Origin: Thermomicrobium sp. 4228-Ro
Lineage (GTDB): Bacteria; Chloroflexota; Chloroflexia; Thermomicrobiales; Thermomicrobiaceae
Reading direction: 5' to 3'
NCBI RefSeq assembly: GCF_026241205.1
Contig: NZ_JAPFQM010000006.1
Span: forward strand, 372,001-436,000
DNA length: 64,000 nt
Numbering within the stretch: the stretch's first letter is position 1; every line of letters starts with the position of its first letter. The notes below the pieces were generated by a model, which worked only from the letters and a program-made list of their open reading frames with translations, was not told the origin of the DNA and made no database searches. Below are positions 9,485 through 18,799 of the stretch, in pieces. Position numbers and translations under genes: made by a program.

Positions 9485-9667
9485 TCACCGGGTGAACCGA
9501 CGAATCACGACGACAACGACAACGAGGAACGCGAGACCGACCCCAAGGCTCAGGAGCGCGACGACGAATTCCGGCGAGTCCCTCGGCAGCAGCAACACGA
9601 GGCCAGCTGCGAGGAGGGTGACGAACAACGCGCTGGCGAGCGCTGCCCGTCCGGCCTCCGGGCTCAT
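9485..9667 (-). CDS. small two-helix membrane protein, unknown function
   Basis: A 60-residue protein with two predicted membrane segments (about ALASALFVTLLAAGLVLLL and ALLSLGVGLAFLVVVVVVI) and a basic tail ending IRRFTR. The ATG at 9667 has GGGAG at a good distance; a GTG six bases upstream is the alternative. It sits between the second ATPase gene and the substrate-binding protein in the same orientation, so it may be an accessory of this transporter. I recognise no family. Confidence 0.55.
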   Translation of the reverse strand: MSPEAGRAALASALFVTLLAAGLVLLLPRDSPEFVVALLSLGVGLAFLVVVVVVIRRFTR

Positions 9668-9688
9668 CGGCACACTCCCGATCCATTC

Positions 9689-10750
9689 TCACCCCCTCTC
9701 CAACGAAAGACGCTCGTCGTTGCCCGGTGTCGGCACTTCCATGCTCGACCGCAGCCCGTCGGACCCGGTCCGCTCCTGTCGGACGATGTGGCAGGCGACC
9801 GCACGCTGTCCGTCCACTGCGTCGAGTAGGGGCCGCTCCACGTCGCAGAGCCCAGCGACGAAGTGGAGGCAACGCGGGTGAAACGGGCATCCGGCAGGAA
9901 GGTTGGCCAAGCTGGGAATATCCAGGCTCCGCAGGAGCAGCTTCGCCTTCTGGCGGGTGAGCTCGGGATCCGGTTCGGGAAGGGCCGCGAGGAGCGCCTG
10001 GGTATAGGGGTGGAGCGGATGACCGATCACGCTCGGCGTCGGGCCGAGCTCGACGACTCGGCCAAGGTAGAGGACGGCGATCCGGCCCTGCCAGGCGAAG
10101 TACTTGGCCATCGCCAGGTCGTGCGTAATGAAGAGGAACGCAACTCCCAGCTCCTCCCGGAGACGGCGCAGCGTATGGAGAAGACTCACCCGGATCGAGA
10201 CATCGACCATCGAGGTGGCTTCGTCGGCGACGATCAGCTCGGGCCCGACGGTCAGTGCACGGGCGATCGAGACGCGCTGACGCTGTCCGCCGCTCAGCTG
10301 ATGCGGGTACTTGGGGAGGAACTGTTCGGGGGGAACGAGATCGACGAGCTCGAGCAAGCGCGCAGCCCGCTCGACGGCATCGGCCCGGTTCCGAGCGATG
10401 CCATGATGGAGCAGCGGCGCAACCAATGTATCCGCGACCGTGCGGATCGGGTTCAGGGAAGCGTACGGGTCCTGGTGGACGATCTGCACGGCGCGGCGGA
10501 AACTGCGGAATGCGTTCGCCGGGAGGCGCCAGACATCCTGTCCGCGATACCGGACGCTCCCGGATGTCGGCCGGAGGAGACCAGCAGCGACCTTGCCGAG
10601 CGTCGTCTTTCCAGAACCGCTCTCACCGACCAGACACAGCACATCACCTGGTTCCAGATGGAACGAGACCTCCTCGACCGCACGGAGGAGCGTCCGGCCG
10701 CGCCGGAAGTGGACGGAAACGCCGTGCAGCTCCAGGAGCGGCTCAGGCAT
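9689..10750 (-). CDS. oligopeptide-type ABC transporter ATP-binding protein (OppF/DppF-like)
   Basis: The 353-residue ATPase carries Walker A GESGSGKTTLG (about 42-52), Q-loop region VHQDPYASLNP, signature LSGGQRQRVSIARAL, Walker B LIVADEATSMVD and the switch FITHDLAMAKY. The Opp/Dpp C-terminal domain has the Cys motif CPFHPRC plus further cysteines of the family. The start at 10750 overlaps the upstream ATPase stop by 8 bases, indicating coupling. It should pair with the neighbouring OppD-like ATPase to energise the transporter whose permeases are damaged upstream. Confidence 0.92.
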   Translation of the reverse strand: MPEPLLELHGVSVHFRRGRTLLRAVEEVSFHLEPGDVLCLVGESGSGKTTLGKVAAGLLRPTSGSVRYRGQDVWRLPANAFRSFRRAVQIVHQDPYASLNPIRTVADTLVAPLLHHGIARNRADAVERAARLLELVDLVPPEQFLPKYPHQLSGGQRQRVSIARALTVGPELIVADEATSMVDVSIRVSLLHTLRRLREELGVAFLFITHDLAMAKYFAWQGRIAVLYLGRVVELGPTPSVIGHPLHPYTQALLAALPEPDPELTRQKAKLLLRSLDIPSLANLPAGCPFHPRCLHFVAGLCDVERPLLDAVDGQRAVACHIVRQERTGSDGLRSSMEVPTPGNDERLSLERG

Positions 10751-11792
10751 GACTGGCTCCTCCCAGTCGCTCCGTCCGTCGATCGAGAGACACCGCTGAC
10801 CAGTAGTGACATGCGCTCCAGTGGTCCGCACCCACCGTGCAGAGAGGCGGATCTTCGCTTCGGCAGCGGTCCGTCGCCAGCTCGCAGCGCGGTGCGAAGC
10901 TACAGCCAGGGGGGAGCTCCGCGAGGCTCGGTGGTGAACCGGGGAGAGAAGCAACCGTCGTGAGTGGGCCGCTCACCGGCGGCACCGCGAGGAGGAGTCC
11001 CCGCGTATACGGATGCCGTGGTCGATAGAACAGGTCGCGGACCGGAGCCAGCTCGACGATGCGGCCCGCGTACATCGTCGCGACGCGATCAGCCAGTTCG
11101 GCAGCGAGCGGGAGATCGTGCGAGATGAACACCATCGCGAAGCCGAGTTCCTGCCGGAGCGAGCGAAGGACCTCGATGATCGCGCGCTGGGTGAGGATGT
11201 CGAGAGCAGTCGTCGGCTCGTCGTAAATGACGAGGCGTGGCTCCAGCAGCAGACTCAAGGCGATCATGACGCGCTGGCGCATGCCCCCGCTCAGTTCGTG
11301 CGGATAGGACTGCAAGACCCGATCGGGATCGAGCTGGACGAGCCGGAGCAGCCGCTCGCACTGCTCGCGGACGCGTGTGCGGTCGCGGAGGCCGTGTGCT
11401 CTCGCGGTGTCCAACACCTGGTCCCAAATCTTGAGGACGGGATTGAAGGCGTTCAGGGCTCCTTGGAACACCATCGCGCATTCTTTCCAGCGAAAATCGC
11501 GGAGCTCCCTGCCAGAGAGGCGGACGACGTCAGAGACCCGACCGTCGCGCGTGCGATAGAGGATCTGCCCAGCGGCGATCCGGGCACTCTTCGGGAGCAA
11601 CCCCATGAGCGCGAGGCCGAGCGTCGTCTTCCCACAGCCACTCTCGCCGATCACCGCGAGACTCTCGTCGGGCGCGAGGTCGAAGCGCACACCGCGCACC
11701 GCTTGGACGACCCCACCCGCTCCCTCGTACTGGATCACGAGGTCACGCACCGAGAGTACCGGTTCGTTCAGCGATTGCCGCCTCTCGATCAC
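10743..11792 (-). CDS. oligopeptide-type ABC transporter ATP-binding protein (OppD/DppD-like)
   Basis: About 349 residues with Walker A GESGCGKTTLGLALMGLLP, Q-loop FQGALNAFNP, signature LSGGMRQRVMIALSL, Walker B LVIYDEPTTALD, switch FISHDLPLAAE and the C-terminal CSFAPRC cysteine motif. I place the start at the GTG at 11792 because GGGAG lies upstream and because it sits one base after the restored stop of the preceding permease gene. The upstream open frame to 11930 is permease DNA read in another frame. Confidence 0.9.
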   Translation of the reverse strand: MIERRQSLNEPVLSVRDLVIQYEGAGGVVQAVRGVRFDLAPDESLAVIGESGCGKTTLGLALMGLLPKSARIAAGQILYRTRDGRVSDVVRLSGRELRDFRWKECAMVFQGALNAFNPVLKIWDQVLDTARAHGLRDRTRVREQCERLLRLVQLDPDRVLQSYPHELSGGMRQRVMIALSLLLEPRLVIYDEPTTALDILTQRAIIEVLRSLRQELGFAMVFISHDLPLAAELADRVATMYAGRIVELAPVRDLFYRPRHPYTRGLLLAVPPVSGPLTTVASLPGSPPSLAELPPGCSFAPRCELATDRCRSEDPPLCTVGADHWSACHYWSAVSLDRRTERLGGASHA

Positions 11793-11793
11793 C

Positions 11794-12689
11794 TCAGGAC
11801 TCCCGCAGGCGTGGGTTGAACAACCCTTCGAGCGAACGCGCAGCAGTGACGAGCGAGAGTTGCAAGAGCGCGATAGCCAGGATCGGTGCGAGGATGTACA
11901 GAACGGAATTCTTGAAGAAGATCGCTCCACGGATCAGGCGAGGTTGAGCATGATTCCCCAGTTTTCACCAGCGAGCGGTGCCAGCCCCAGGAAGTAGAGA
12001 CCGACCTGGGCATACATCGCCGCGGTGACCCCGATGGTGAAGCTCATGACGATATAGGGGGCCATATTGGGCAGAATCTCGCGGAACAAAATATGGAAGG
12101 TACTCAAGCCGAGCGCTCGTGCCGCTTCGACGTACTCCCGTTCCTTGAGGGAGAGCACCTGCGCACGCACTGCTCGGAGGAGTGTCGGCCAGGAGAGGAG
12201 ACCGATCAGGAGCGCGAGCAACCAGGGGCGATCGAGCTTGACGAAGGCGGAGAGGACGACGAGCAAGGGAAACTGCGGGACTGTCAAGACCACATCGGTC
12301 ACGAGCCCGGTAACCGAGTCGACGACCCCACCGAGGTAGGCTGCCAGAGAACCGAACGTGATGGCGATCGCGGTCGACAACAGGGCTGCCAAGACGGCGA
12401 CCAGGATGATCGAGCGACCACCGCGGAGGACCTGGGTCAGGACATCACGCCCCTCGTAGTCCGTTCCGAGCGGGTGTTCGAGACTCGGCGGTTGGTAGAT
12501 CTTCGTGACGTCCGGTTTCCCCGGCTCGGGGACGACCAGGGGTCCGAGCACCGCGAGGCCGACGAAGAACACCACACTCACGAGACCGAGGAAACCAGCC
12601 TCGTCGTGCCGGAAGAGATCAGCGAGCCAGGCAACAAGGAGTTCCAGCACCGATCGCTGACGACGCGGCAGCGTGTTGTGGACGCTCAT
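11794..12689 (-). pseudogene. OppC-type permease gene with one-base frameshift near the 3' end
   Basis: Residues 1-251 read as an OppC/DppC permease: cytosolic N-terminus, LGTDYEGRDVLTQ motif, membrane helices, and the EAA loop EYVEAARALGLS. The frame then stops at 11934-11936, right after GIMLNLA. The downstream DNA, read in another frame, encodes the missing last helix and tail (IRGAIFFKNSV, then ILAPILAIALLQLSLV, ending FNPRLRES) and stops at 11794, one base before the next gene's GTG. The gene is one nucleotide short; an extra C in a CC run (GCCCTGATC) would restore about 298 residues. It is either a pseudogene or a homopolymer sequencing error. The start overlaps the OppB stop as ATGA. 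Confidence 0.85.
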
Positions 12690-13807
12690 CGGTCGCCCTC
12701 CGCAGTCTGCCGCCGGATCCGTGGATCGAGCCGACTGTACAGCAGATCAGCCAGGAGATTGGCACCGATGACGGAGACCGTGATCACGAGAAAGATCGCC
12801 TGCATCAAGGGGTAATCACGGCGATTGATGGCGTCGAGGAGCACGAAACCGATCCCTTCGTAGACGAAAATCCGCTCGATGACGACTGAGCCACCGACCA
12901 CGAATCCTGCAGCGATCGCTACTTGCGCGAACAGTGGGAGGACAGCATTGCGGCCGACGTAGGCGCGCATGATGCGCCCATCGGAGAGTCCGCGTGCCCG
13001 AGCGACCGTGACGTAGTCTTCCTCGAGGGTGGAGAGCGTCGACGACTTCATCAGCAACATCCACGAGCCGATCGTCGTGAGGACGTAGGTAAGGACCGGC
13101 AGCGCCGCGTGGTAGAGCACGTCAGTGACGAACGCCACCGTCAGTCCCGGTTGCAGACCGGGGGACACCGCTCCGCGCATCTTGGTCACCGGCAGCCACC
13201 CGAGCTGCACCCCGAGGAAGACGATCAACACGATGGCGACCAGGTAGTTCGGCACGGCTTGAAAGAACGAGCCGAGAGCAGTCAGCAGGTGATCGATCAC
13301 GCCACCACGCCGGTAGGCCATGAGCATACCGAGCGAGAGTCCCAGGACAAAGCTGCAGAACAGCCCGAGACCAGCGCTGAAAAGTGTCCAGGGAAGGTAC
13401 CGGAGGAGAATCGAGGACACTGGTGTCCCCGGAGAGACGAGCGACTACCCGAGGTCTCCGCGAACGAGTGAGCGCATGTAGTCCAGGTACTGGAGCACCA
13501 GCGGCTGATCGGGATCGAACGCGAAGAGAGCTGCCGCCTGGTTGGCTGCCTCGTCGTAGGTGAAGCCGTACTGCGAGATGAGCGTATGGATATAGACTTC
13601 GACCGGGCTACCGGGCATGAGACGCACGAGAAAGAAGGTGGCCGTCACGACGATCCAGACGGTCAGGACGGCCTTGAGCGAGCGGCGCAGGACATTGGCG
13701 CGCGCGATCCGGCGGATCACTCGAAGCGCGTGCGACACGACAGAACGGCGCACCAAGCTCCGCACGAGCTGCTCCCACGATGCAGGAGACTCGAGACGCT
13801 CGATCAC
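12686..13807 (-). pseudogene. OppB-type permease gene interrupted by an in-frame TAG
   Basis: The gene begins at a GTG overlapping the gntR stop (GTGA). The first 120 residues contain a membrane anchor (VLTVWIVVTATFFLVRLMPGSP) and end LVRGDLG, followed by TAG at 13445-13447. The same frame continues with SLVSPGTPVSSILLRYLPW and the rest of a normal OppB/DppB permease, including an EAA loop VTVARARGLS, to 12686. Removing the stop gives one 373-residue permease of normal size. The GDLG-S junction is a conserved OppB region, so the stop lies inside a single ancestral gene. This is a substitution-type lesion, unlike the one-base loss in oppC. Suppression, error or true decay are all possible. Confidence 0.87.
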
Positions 13808-14568
13808 CGCTGGTCCACCCTCTCGACACCGAACCGGGGTCGTTCGAGGCGGGCGTACAACTTGTACCGATCGCCGCGATAGAGGCTCCGGACGAACTCG
13901 ACGGGTCGATCACGGCGATCGTAGGTCACGCGCTCGAGCCGAAAGGCTGGCGTCCCTACCGGAACCTCCAGCAAGCGGGCTTCCTCCGGACCCAGCACCG
14001 TCGCCTCGATCGTCTGCCGTGCGTGCGCAAGCTCGACTCCGTATCGCTCGCCGAGCCAGGCATAGAGCGACCGATCGGTCAGATCGGCTTCGAGCAACGC
14101 TGGAAAGCGTTCAGCAGACAGGTACACCGTCTCCAAGGCCATGGGCTCGTCATCCGCGAGCCGCAGACGGCGCAGCTCGATGAGCGGTTGCCCGACCGCA
14201 CAGTCGAGGAGGCCGGCCAGGTCCGCCGGAGCCGCGACAGTGCGCACGCCGAGCATGCGACTCCCCGGACGCATCCCGCGCTGGATCATCTCCTCGGAAA
14301 AGGACGTCAACGCGAGGACCTGCTCGAGTTTCGGCCGGGCGACGAAGGTACCCTTTCCTTGCACACGCTCGAGGCGGCCGGCCAGGACGAGCTGATGCAA
14401 TGCTTGGCGCACGGTGACGCGACTTACGCCGAACCGCTGCTCCAGTTCCCGCTCCGGCGGGATCGGTTCGCCGGGTCGCAGCCCCACGATCATCTCCTCG
14501 AGCACATGCTGGAGCTGGCGATACTTGGGAACCCCATTGGACGGGTCGAACCAGCCGGCCACGCGCAC
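13804..14568 (-). CDS. GntR/HutC-family transcriptional regulator, probable NagR-like repressor
   Basis: A 254-residue regulator with an N-terminal winged helix (PIPPERELEQRFGVSRVTVRQALHQLV, then GRLERVQGKGTFVA) and a C-terminal UTRA effector domain (about 95-245). HutC-subfamily members such as NagR and DasR bind amino-sugar phosphates. It is the first gene of the amino-sugar operon and starts at a GTG at 14568. The promoter just upstream carries an inverted repeat over its -10 box, suggesting autoregulation. GlcNAc-6-P or GlcN-6-P as effector is inference from the operon content. Confidence 0.9.
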   Translation of the reverse strand: MRVAGWFDPSNGVPKYRQLQHVLEEMIVGLRPGEPIPPERELEQRFGVSRVTVRQALHQLVLAGRLERVQGKGTFVARPKLEQVLALTSFSEEMIQRGMRPGSRMLGVRTVAAPADLAGLLDCAVGQPLIELRRLRLADDEPMALETVYLSAERFPALLEADLTDRSLYAWLGERYGVELAHARQTIEATVLGPEEARLLEVPVGTPAFRLERVTYDRRDRPVEFVRSLYRGDRYKLYARLERPRFGVERVDQR

Positions 14569-14604
14569 CCTCGCTCGTCGATGTCCGATCCCTACGACCC
14601 TGTA

Positions 14605-14641
14605 TGGTTAGGATGTTAGAACCACTTCCTGCCGGTGTCAA
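14605..14641 (-). promoter_or_regulatory. promoter of the amino-sugar operon with candidate GntR operator
   Basis: Read leftward, TTGACA (14641-14636), a 17-base spacer and TAACAT (14618-14613) form a near-consensus housekeeping promoter about 45 bases before gntR. A 20-base inverted repeat with TGGTT/AACCA arms (14605-14624) covers the -10 box. That is the size and place expected for a GntR-family operator. The boxes are seen directly; regulator binding is inferred. Confidence 0.75.
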
Positions 14642-14778
14642 GCCCCCAGCACCACCGTCGTCCCGGGTGAGAAGCCATCGCGGCTCGTCTCCGAACCGCC
14701 GCCTGTCCTCCCGCTCGTGAACCTGGCGTATGCTGAGCGCGAGGACGGGCTCGGTACGTACCGAGGAGTGGGCGCGTC

Positions 14779-15869
14779 ATGGGAGCAGTCGAGACAGCAG
14801 ACCGAGCGCGTTCCGTACCGGCACGGAGCTTCCTGAGGCTGCCCCGGCTCCGGCTGACGAAGCGGCGGCAGGCACCTGGGACGTGGCGGCTGACGGGTGA
14901 GGACGAAGCGCGCATCCTCGAGCCGCACCGGCTCACTGTCCGGGCCTGGACGGCGGGTGGGCAAGCGGTCAGCGAGCTTCCCCGGGATCTCGCGCAGACG
15001 ACCATTCGGTGGATCGATATCGCTTCGCCGGACACGACGGCGGTATCGCTCCTCCACGATGAGTTCTCGCTCGGCTCGTTGAACATCGAGCATCTCCTTC
15101 AGCCAGCGCGAATGCCGAAACTCGACCTGCTGCCGGACGGTGGTGCCATCGTCATCCTCTTCGCGCTCCGGCTCGAGGAAGGAGACGAGCCACGCCTCCA
15201 CGCGAGTCCGGTCGGCTTCCTGATCCGCGAGCGTTACCTCCTCACGACCCATCGCGCACCGATCGACTCCATCGAAAACCGCCTCCGCGACGCACTGCAC
15301 GACCCAGAAGCGAGCGGGCCGCGGCTGGCCGCGCTGGCGATCGACGCACTGGTGGACGAGCACCTGGCCGTGACGCTGCGGAGCGCCGAGCTGGCCGAGG
15401 AGCTGGAGGAGCAGCTCGACCCCGACGACGAGCTCCAGAGCCTGGTCACGCTGGAGCGCCTCATCATCCTGCGCCGCGATCTCCTGGCGGTACGGCGCCT
15501 GGGAGTAGCCCAACAGGAAGTGCTCCGCCGCCTGGCACGTCACTTTCCCGCCGAAGCACCGATGCTCGAGGACGTGATCACCAACCAGCGAGAGGCGGTC
15601 GAGACGGCCACGGCCGTGTGCGACTCCATCGACGGGGCGATCGAGGCCTACCGGCTCCGGCGCGAGGCCCGTACCGAGATCGGTATCCGTCGCCTCACCG
15701 TGCTCGCCAGCCTCTTCGGCGTCGTCTCGATCGTGATCGGGCTGTGGGGGGTCAACTTCGTCGGGACCCCGGTTCCGAGAGCCGCTGGGGCTGGTTCGTC
15801 TTCGTCGGCGCGCTCTTGGCCCTGCTCGCGCTGGGCATCTGGTACGTGCGGCGGCGCGGCCTGTGGTGA
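14779..15869 (+). pseudogene. corA: CorA-type divalent cation transporter gene with a one-base frameshift before the last helix
   Basis: The frame from ATG 14779 gives a CorA-like soluble domain and first helix (RLTVLASLFGVVSIVIGL) with the pore motif region WGVNF, a variant of the usual GMN. At about 15763-15770 the frame is lost. The next frame over encodes SRWGWFVFVGALLALLALG and IWYVRRRGLW, the expected second helix and basic tail, stopping at 15869. One extra base in the GGG or CCCC run restores a 363-residue protein. Uncorrected, the frame continues as nonsense into the next gene. CorA proteins are pentameric Mg2+/Co2+ channels of the inner membrane. Sequencing error is the simplest explanation. 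Confidence 0.88.
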
Positions 15870-15932
15870 GACACCGGTACTCCCAGCGGAGACGAGAGGC
15901 GAAGGGGCAACCAGGCCGTCAGCCCGAACCGC

Positions 15933-16811
15933 TCACCCCTGCCGCCGGCGAGCGAGGTCGCGCAGGTACTCGAGGACAGCCCGGTCGATCCAGTCGGCAT
16001 CGAGCGGGATCCGCTCCTCGAAGTTCTCGTTGCCGATGAGTGTGGTATACGCGCGGCGCGTCGCCTCGTCCCACTGGCCGTGCGCTGGCCCCTGGTAGTA
16101 GCCGAGAGTGCGCATGAGCTCCTGGAGCTCGACGAGCACGGCACCTTCGAGCGGGAGGCGGTCTTCTGGCTTCGGCTTCTCGAAATAGAGGCGCCAGATT
16201 CCGTACAGACGCTGGAGTTCAGCGACCGGCTCGGGGTGATCGTCGACCCGGAGGTCGATGAAGCGATCGGTGTAGCCGCCGTAGCCACCGCGCTCCTTGA
16301 CGACGAGGAGCGCAGCGGATTGTTTCCCACGCCGGTCTCCGCCCGCTGCGTCGCCAGCCGCCAGCGCTGCCAGAAGACGCGCTGCCAGTGGGCCCTCGGT
16401 CATCTCGAAGGCACGAACCATCGCGTCGACGACCTCCGGGCCAGTGAGGATGTTCCCCTGGACAGCGTATCCCGGCCCCGTGCGGCCACCAGCCCACGCG
16501 TGACAGGCACTCCCGGTGAAGGTCGCCGTGCCACCGCGCGCATCGACGATGCCGACCTGGCGCAACTCGCGTTCCGGGTCGTCGGCGAGAAGACGAGCGA
16601 GCGTCTCGCCAGCCGAATAGCCAGCTGCCATGAGCTCGAGGCCGGTCGGCCCGTAGGAGACGTTCGCATAGGACTGGGTGGCGACGGCGCCGACGCCGGC
16701 ACGCGCCCAGGGGACGACGGCACCGACGGCGAGGAACTTGGAGGCGACCGCGACTCCCAGTTCACCGGTCGCCAGATCGACCGCGACGATCGAAAAGGTC
16801 GAGGGCTGCAT
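15933..16811 (-). CDS. DUF1028 (Ntn-hydrolase-like) protein with C-terminal peptidoglycan-binding-like domain
   Basis: The 292-residue protein opens with FSIVAVDLATGELGVAVASKF, the DUF1028 signature, and continues with VPWARAGVGAVATQSYAN. The last 70 residues (LQELMRTLGYYQGPAHGQWDEATRRAY) resemble a peptidoglycan-binding domain. DUF1028 proteins have an Ntn-hydrolase-like fold and are often found beside peptide transporters, but no reaction is firmly established. Here it directly follows a DppC-type permease (16 bases), so a role in processing imported peptides is plausible. No signal peptide is evident. Confidence 0.85.
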   Translation of the reverse strand: MQPSTFSIVAVDLATGELGVAVASKFLAVGAVVPWARAGVGAVATQSYANVSYGPTGLELMAAGYSAGETLARLLADDPERELRQVGIVDARGGTATFTGSACHAWAGGRTGPGYAVQGNILTGPEVVDAMVRAFEMTEGPLAARLLAALAAGDAAGGDRRGKQSAALLVVKERGGYGGYTDRFIDLRVDDHPEPVAELQRLYGIWRLYFEKPKPEDRLPLEGAVLVELQELMRTLGYYQGPAHGQWDEATRRAYTTLIGNENFEERIPLDADWIDRAVLEYLRDLARRRQG

Positions 16812-16827
16812 CGTCTCCGCTCCTTTC

Positions 16828-17721
16828 TCATTCCCGCGCCGTCACACCGCGTAGCCGCGGGTCGAGCGCATCCCGCAAGCCATCGCCGACCAGGTTCAGG
16901 GCGAGGACGACGCTGAAGATAGCGAAACCGGGCACCAACGCGAGATGGGGAGCGACACCGACATATTGTCGCCCGTCGCTCAGCATGACGCCCCACTCCG
17001 GCTGCGGAGGCTGCGCACCGAGCCCCAGGAAGCTCAGACCGGCAGCCGCCGTGATCATCCAGCCCACGTCGAGTGTCGCTGCCACGATCAACGGTGACAA
17101 GGCATTCGGCAAGACGTGGCGGAACAGAATGCGTCCGTGGCCAGCACCGAGCGCACGACTCGCCTGGATGAATTCCTGGTCACGGAGCGCGAGCGCACTC
17201 GCTCGGACGATGCGGACATAGTAGGGCACGCCGGCGATCCCGACCGCCAACATCGCATTGAAGAGGCCTGGGCCGAGCGCAGCGACGACCGCAATGGCGA
17301 GGAGCACGTAGGGGAAAGCGAGCAGCACGTCGACGATACGGGAGACGATCGTATCGAACAGCCCACCGAAGTAGCCAGCGAGCAACCCGATCGGCACACC
17401 AATGAGCATAGCGACACCGACAGCTGCGAAACCGACACCGATGGAGGGGCGCGCGCCGTACAGGAGCCGGCTCAGCACGTCACGACCGAGCTCGTCAGTG
17501 CCGAGGGGATGGCCTGGGGTACCAGGTGGCTTGAGTCGCATACCGAGGCTCGTCTGGAGTGGATCGTAGGGTGCAAGCGTCGGGCCGACAACGGTCATGA
17601 TCGCGAGAACCGCGAGGAACAGAAGCGCTGCGACTGCCCAGCGATCCTGGAGGAACCGTCGCCACGCACTCTGGGAAGACCGTCGACTCCTCGTGAGTGG
17701 GAACTGCCGTACTGCCTCCAT
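16828..17721 (-). CDS. DppC-type ABC transporter permease
   Basis: A 297-residue permease with the N-terminal OppC domain, LGTDELGRDVLSRLLYGAR motif, about six membrane helices and the EAA loop (FIQASRALGAGHGRILFRHV). It is intact and ends with DGLRDALDPRLRG, the usual family tail. It follows the DppB gene by 12 bases. Compared with the damaged oppC at 11.8-12.7 kb, this copy shows what the normal C-terminus looks like. Confidence 0.92.
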   Translation of the reverse strand: MEAVRQFPLTRSRRSSQSAWRRFLQDRWAVAALLFLAVLAIMTVVGPTLAPYDPLQTSLGMRLKPPGTPGHPLGTDELGRDVLSRLLYGARPSIGVGFAAVGVAMLIGVPIGLLAGYFGGLFDTIVSRIVDVLLAFPYVLLAIAVVAALGPGLFNAMLAVGIAGVPYYVRIVRASALALRDQEFIQASRALGAGHGRILFRHVLPNALSPLIVAATLDVGWMITAAAGLSFLGLGAQPPQPEWGVMLSDGRQYVGVAPHLALVPGFAIFSVVLALNLVGDGLRDALDPRLRGVTARE

Positions 17722-17733
17722 CGTTCCACGCTT

Positions 17734-18678
17734 TCAGGTCCGGACACGCGGATCCACAACCGTGTACAGCACGTCGACCAGAAGATTGACGAGCACGTAC
17801 GTCGTCGCGACGACCAGCACCGCACCCTGGACAACCGGAAAGTCGCGCGCCAGGATGCCGTTGACCATGAGAAGCCCGAGGCCGGGCCACGAGAAGACCA
17901 TCTCGACGAGCACCGCGCCACCGAAGAGGTAGCCGACCTGGAGGCCGACGATGGTCAGGACCGGGATGAGCGCATTGCGGAGGACATGCCGAAGGATCAC
18001 GACACGCTCGGCCAGTCCCTTGGCGCGGGCCGTCCGAACGAAGTCCTGTCGGATGACCTCGAGCACGCTCGAGCGGGTCATCCGGGCGATCACGGCAGCG
18101 GGGCCGATACCCAGCGTGACTGCCGGAAGGACGAGATGATGGAGCGTATCGAGGAACCCGGACTGGCCCGGCGCATTCATCCCAGAGACCGGGAAGAGCG
18201 GCAGCCGATAGGCCAGTCCAATCTGCAGGATCAAACCGAGCCAGAAGACGGGAAGGCAGAAACCGAGCAAGGCCAAGAGCATCGCCGCGCGATCCCAGAC
18301 ACTGTATTGCCGGGTCGCCGAGACGACACCAGCGGTCAAGCCGATCGCGACAGCGATCACGGTCGCTGCTGTCGCGAGCAGAGCGGTGGCCCGAAAACGC
18401 GTCCAGAGCAACTCGGAGACGTCCCGCTTGAGCTGGAGGGATCGTCCGAAGTCGCCTTGCAGGACGTTTCCGAGCCAGCGCAGGTACTGGACCGGCAGCG
18501 GTCGGTCGAGTCCCAGTTCATGACGGAGGCGAGCCAGCGATTCCGCCGTCGCCTTCGGCCCGAGAATGATCAGGGCGGGGTCACCCGGAGCGAGATGCAT
18601 GATGGAGAAAACCAAGATCGTCACACCCAGCCAGACCAGGACGAGCCCGAGGATGCGACGGATCAGAAACGCGACCAT
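17734..18678 (-). CDS. DppB-type ABC transporter permease
   Basis: A 314-residue permease beginning with the typical FLIRRILGLVLVWLGVTILV helix, then MHLAPGDPA, LGLDRPLPVQYLRWL, GDFGRSL, and the EAA loop (FVRTARAKGLAERVVILRHV). It ends VVDPRVRT, the usual tail. It forms the membrane channel with the DppC product. Upstream is the substrate-binding lipoprotein gene; no ATPase genes are in this operon. Confidence 0.92.
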   Translation of the reverse strand: MVAFLIRRILGLVLVWLGVTILVFSIMHLAPGDPALIILGPKATAESLARLRHELGLDRPLPVQYLRWLGNVLQGDFGRSLQLKRDVSELLWTRFRATALLATAATVIAVAIGLTAGVVSATRQYSVWDRAAMLLALLGFCLPVFWLGLILQIGLAYRLPLFPVSGMNAPGQSGFLDTLHHLVLPAVTLGIGPAAVIARMTRSSVLEVIRQDFVRTARAKGLAERVVILRHVLRNALIPVLTIVGLQVGYLFGGAVLVEMVFSWPGLGLLMVNGILARDFPVVQGAVLVVATTYVLVNLLVDVLYTVVDPRVRT

Positions 18679-18799
18679 GCCGCCTTCGCCCTTTCACGCG
18701 GATCGGCTCGGGGTGAGCGCGGCTGAGCGCCGGCCCGCCCCACTCCGAGTTGTTCGATGAAGCCTGCACAGAACCGGCACAGCGTCGGTCATCCCCACG

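Noticed and set aside
15755-15775. Programmed ribosomal frameshift in corA
   Set aside because: No canonical slippery heptamer in the right phase and no reason for a transporter to need one; a homopolymer miscall fits better.
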